A DNA stretch of 43,325 nt from positions 1 to 43,325 of the forward strand of contig JAIPMN010003284.1 of assembly GCA_020650975.1 (NCBI GenBank), given 5' to 3'. The notes beneath the pieces were generated by a model, which had not been told where the DNA came from, did no database searches, and saw nothing but the letters and a program-made list of their open reading frames with translations. This DNA is from Apostichopus californicus. Lineage: Eukaryota; Echinodermata; Holothuroidea; Aspidochirotida; Stichopodidae. A program made the translations under genes and the position numbers. Below are positions 41,232 to 43,325 of this stretch, piece after piece (positions within the stretch are counted from its first letter, which is position 1; every line of letters starts with the position of its first letter).

Positions 41232-42348
41232 CTTTGATACTCCAGGGAGCTGCCATAGTGTGTGCTGATACTCCAGGGAGCTACCATTGTGTGTGCTGAT
41301 ACTGAAAAAATAATAATAATCATAAATACTTGTGCAAATTCTTAGTAGCTAAGGTTGTGGGTTGTGAGGAGACAGGTAAGTGAGGAACGAAGTAAATCTC
41401 TGATACTCCAGGGAGCTACCACTGTGCTATGATACTCCAGGGAGCTACCACTGTGCTCTGATACTCCAGGGAATTACTGCTATGATCTGATACTCCAGGC
41501 AGCTACTGCTTTCATCTGATACTCCAGGGAGCTACCACTGTGCTATGATACTCCAGGGAGCTACCACTGTGCTATGAAACTCCAGGGAGCTAATGCTATG
41601 ATCTGATACTCCAAGGAGCTACCACTGTGCTATGATTCTCCAGGGAGCTACTGCTATGATCTGATACTCCAGGGAGCTACTGCTATGATCTGATACTCCA
41701 GGGAGCTACCACTGTGCGCTGATACTCCATGGAGCTACTGCTATGATCTGATACTCCAGGGAGCTACCGCTGTTCTATGATACTCCATGGAGCTAATGCT
41801 ATGATCTGACACTCCAGGGAGCTACTGCTATGATCTGACACTCTAGGCAGCTACCCCTGTGCTATGATACTCCATGGAGCTACTGCTATGATCTGACACT
41901 CCAGGGAGCTACTGCTATGATCTGACACTCCAGGGAGCATACTGCTATGATCTGATACTCCAGGGAGCTACCACTGTGCGCTGATACTCCATGGAGCTAC
42001 TGCTATGATCTGATACTCCAGGGAGCTACCACTGTTCTATGATACTCCATGGAGCTAATGCTATGATCTGACACTCCAGGGAGCTACTGCTATGATCTGA
42101 CACTCCAGGGAGCTACTGCTATGATCTGACACTCTAGGCAGCTACCACTGTGCTATGATACTCCATGGAGCTACTGCTATGATCTGACACTCCAGGGAGC
42201 TACTGCTATGATCTGACACTCCAGGGAGCGTACTGCTATGATCTGATACTCCAGGGAGCTACTGCTATGATCTGACACTCCAGGGAGCTACTGCTATGAT
42301 CTGATACTCCAGGCAGCTGACACTGTAATCTGATTCTCCAGTTAGCTA
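41232..42348. repeat. 29-bp minisatellite, about 35 copies, with higher-order duplication
   Basis: The unit combines gatactccagggagctac with either tgctatgatct or cactgtgctat. It starts with two or three copies at 41232-41305, is interrupted by a non-repeat segment holding a MITE end, then continues from 41398. A block of nine units is duplicated with a 262-base period (for example ccactgtgcg at 41709 and 41971). It is non-coding. Confidence 0.95.
41360..41397. mobile_element. Right-end fragment of the foldback MITE
   Basis: This 38-base stretch matches 40761-40798 with a single difference, from ggttgtgaggagacaggtaa to cgaagtaaat. No left arm or interior is present. It sits in the interruption of the 29-bp array. 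Confidence 0.85.
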
Positions 42349-43023
42349 CCACTGTAGGGTGCAAAACCCTGTGACGTACCACTGTGCATAAAATGCTGTG
42401 ATGGGACATATACTATTAATTGGCCTATTAGGAACAAAATGTACATACTTCTCAAAATAGTTAATTAAAATTACCTTGCCAAAGACATTTATTACAAAAC
42501 ATTGACAAGATGGTAAAATTAAAATGCAAAGGCCACTAGGCCAGTTATTTAGTGGCTGATATCATGTTTTTGGAATGAGTACGGTTTTTAAAGTTGTCAA
42601 TTGATCCAAGTTAACTTTTTCCCATAAACTATCATACCTCTACAGACACAATTTCACACATAAGAGTGCCCCAGCTCATCACTAACTCCTGAGCTGCAAA
42701 TGTTTTAAAGTTCAATAGTCACTAAATTTTCCTCTGCTTGCAAAACTCAAAGTTTAACCTGGTAACATGAATGCCTTGTTGTATCAGAATAACCTGGTAA
42801 CATGAATTCCTTGTTGTATCAGCAACACCTTGCTCCAGCCATGCACTACCTACAGACCGCAACATGAGTGAACAAACAAGCAAACTTGCTCATTTCATGT
42901 CTTTGTTCAAACATCCACCGTATGTAATTTTTCATCAGGACACCAGGCACCTAATTTGAATAATGACTTGCCTTTGTTGAAGTGCTAGCAGATTGCTAGA
43001 GGTGCAAAGGCTGCTCTCTCACA
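42349..43023. other. Non-coding, with a short duplication
   Basis: A 36-bp unit starting aacctggtaacatgaat and ending ttgttgtatcag is present twice in tandem at about 42757-42821. No open frame or other feature is seen. Confidence 0.6.
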
Positions 43024-43325
43024 ATCTGAGTGTTTATGTTACAGTACTAATAAATGATATCATCTGAGTGTTTGATGTTACAGTACTAATAAATGATATA
43101 ATCTGAGTGTTAATGTTACAGTACTAATAAATGATATCATCTGAGTGTTAATGTTACAGTACTAATAAATGATATCATCTGAGTGTTAATGTTACGGTAC
43201 TAAGTGTTAATGTTAGAGTACTAATAAATGATATCATCTGAGTGTTAATGTTACAGTACTAATAAATGATATCATCTGAGTGTTAATGTTACAGTACTAA
43301 TAAATGATATCATCTGAGTGTTAAT
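43024..43325. repeat. 38-bp minisatellite running off the window
   Basis: About eight copies of a unit containing atctgagtgttaatgttaca and gtactaataaatgatat are present; one unit is internally shortened near 43195-43210. The array is still in progress at the last base, so its full length is unknown. Confidence 0.93.

Overview
The window is animal nuclear DNA. It is AT-rich and intron-bearing, has GT-AG splice sites, and is full of minisatellites, short inverted-repeat transposons and a tRNA-derived SINE. The two genes, the intron sizes (0.5-2.5 kb) and the repeat types suggest an invertebrate, plausibly an echinoderm or other marine deuterostome. No single feature fixes the species. There are two short runs of N (7113-7116 and 30551-30560), so this is a draft assembly and tandem-array lengths may not be exact.

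Layout. 1-3141 is intron or upstream flank of the first gene and carries a TTAA-flanked MITE. 3142-11763 (+) holds the last eight coding exons found for NELFCD (NELF-C/D, TH1), a subunit of the negative elongation factor that pauses RNA polymerase II. They join in frame to 316 residues; the 5' half of the gene lies left of the window. Its introns hold a tetranucleotide microsatellite that abuts a splice acceptor, a ~48-bp minisatellite and a 2.1-kb array of a 28-bp unit. 11764 to about 12840 is the 3'UTR, with two AATAAA signals. 12841-19427 is gene-poor. 19428-25714 (-) is one very large exon encoding about 2,094 residues of a teashirt-family (TSHZ-like) zinc-finger repressor. It has three C-x2-C-x12-H-x5-H fingers and a PLDLS CtBP-binding motif. 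The two genes are convergent (tail to tail).

From 25788 to the right end there is no convincing additional protein-coding gene. This is probably 5' intron or upstream regulatory territory of the teashirt gene. It contains four or five compositionally distinct, repeat-free blocks that could be conserved enhancers (about 30.9, 34.5, 37.2 and 39.4 kb, possibly 27.5 kb). It also holds a repeat array carrying TGACCTTTGACCT (DR1) motifs, several MITEs, a SINE and large minisatellites at 36.2-37.0, 41.2-42.3 and 43.0-43.3 kb.

How the parts relate. The two genes do not form an operon or pathway. Their adjacency is of interest because human NELFCD and TSHZ2 both lie on 20q13, so this may be an old linkage. 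No wholly novel system was found. The most unusual observations are a four-copy C-terminal motif in the teashirt protein, the apparent absence of the TSHZ homeodomain, the microsatellite that serves as a splice-site pyrimidine tract, and higher-order tandem repeats.
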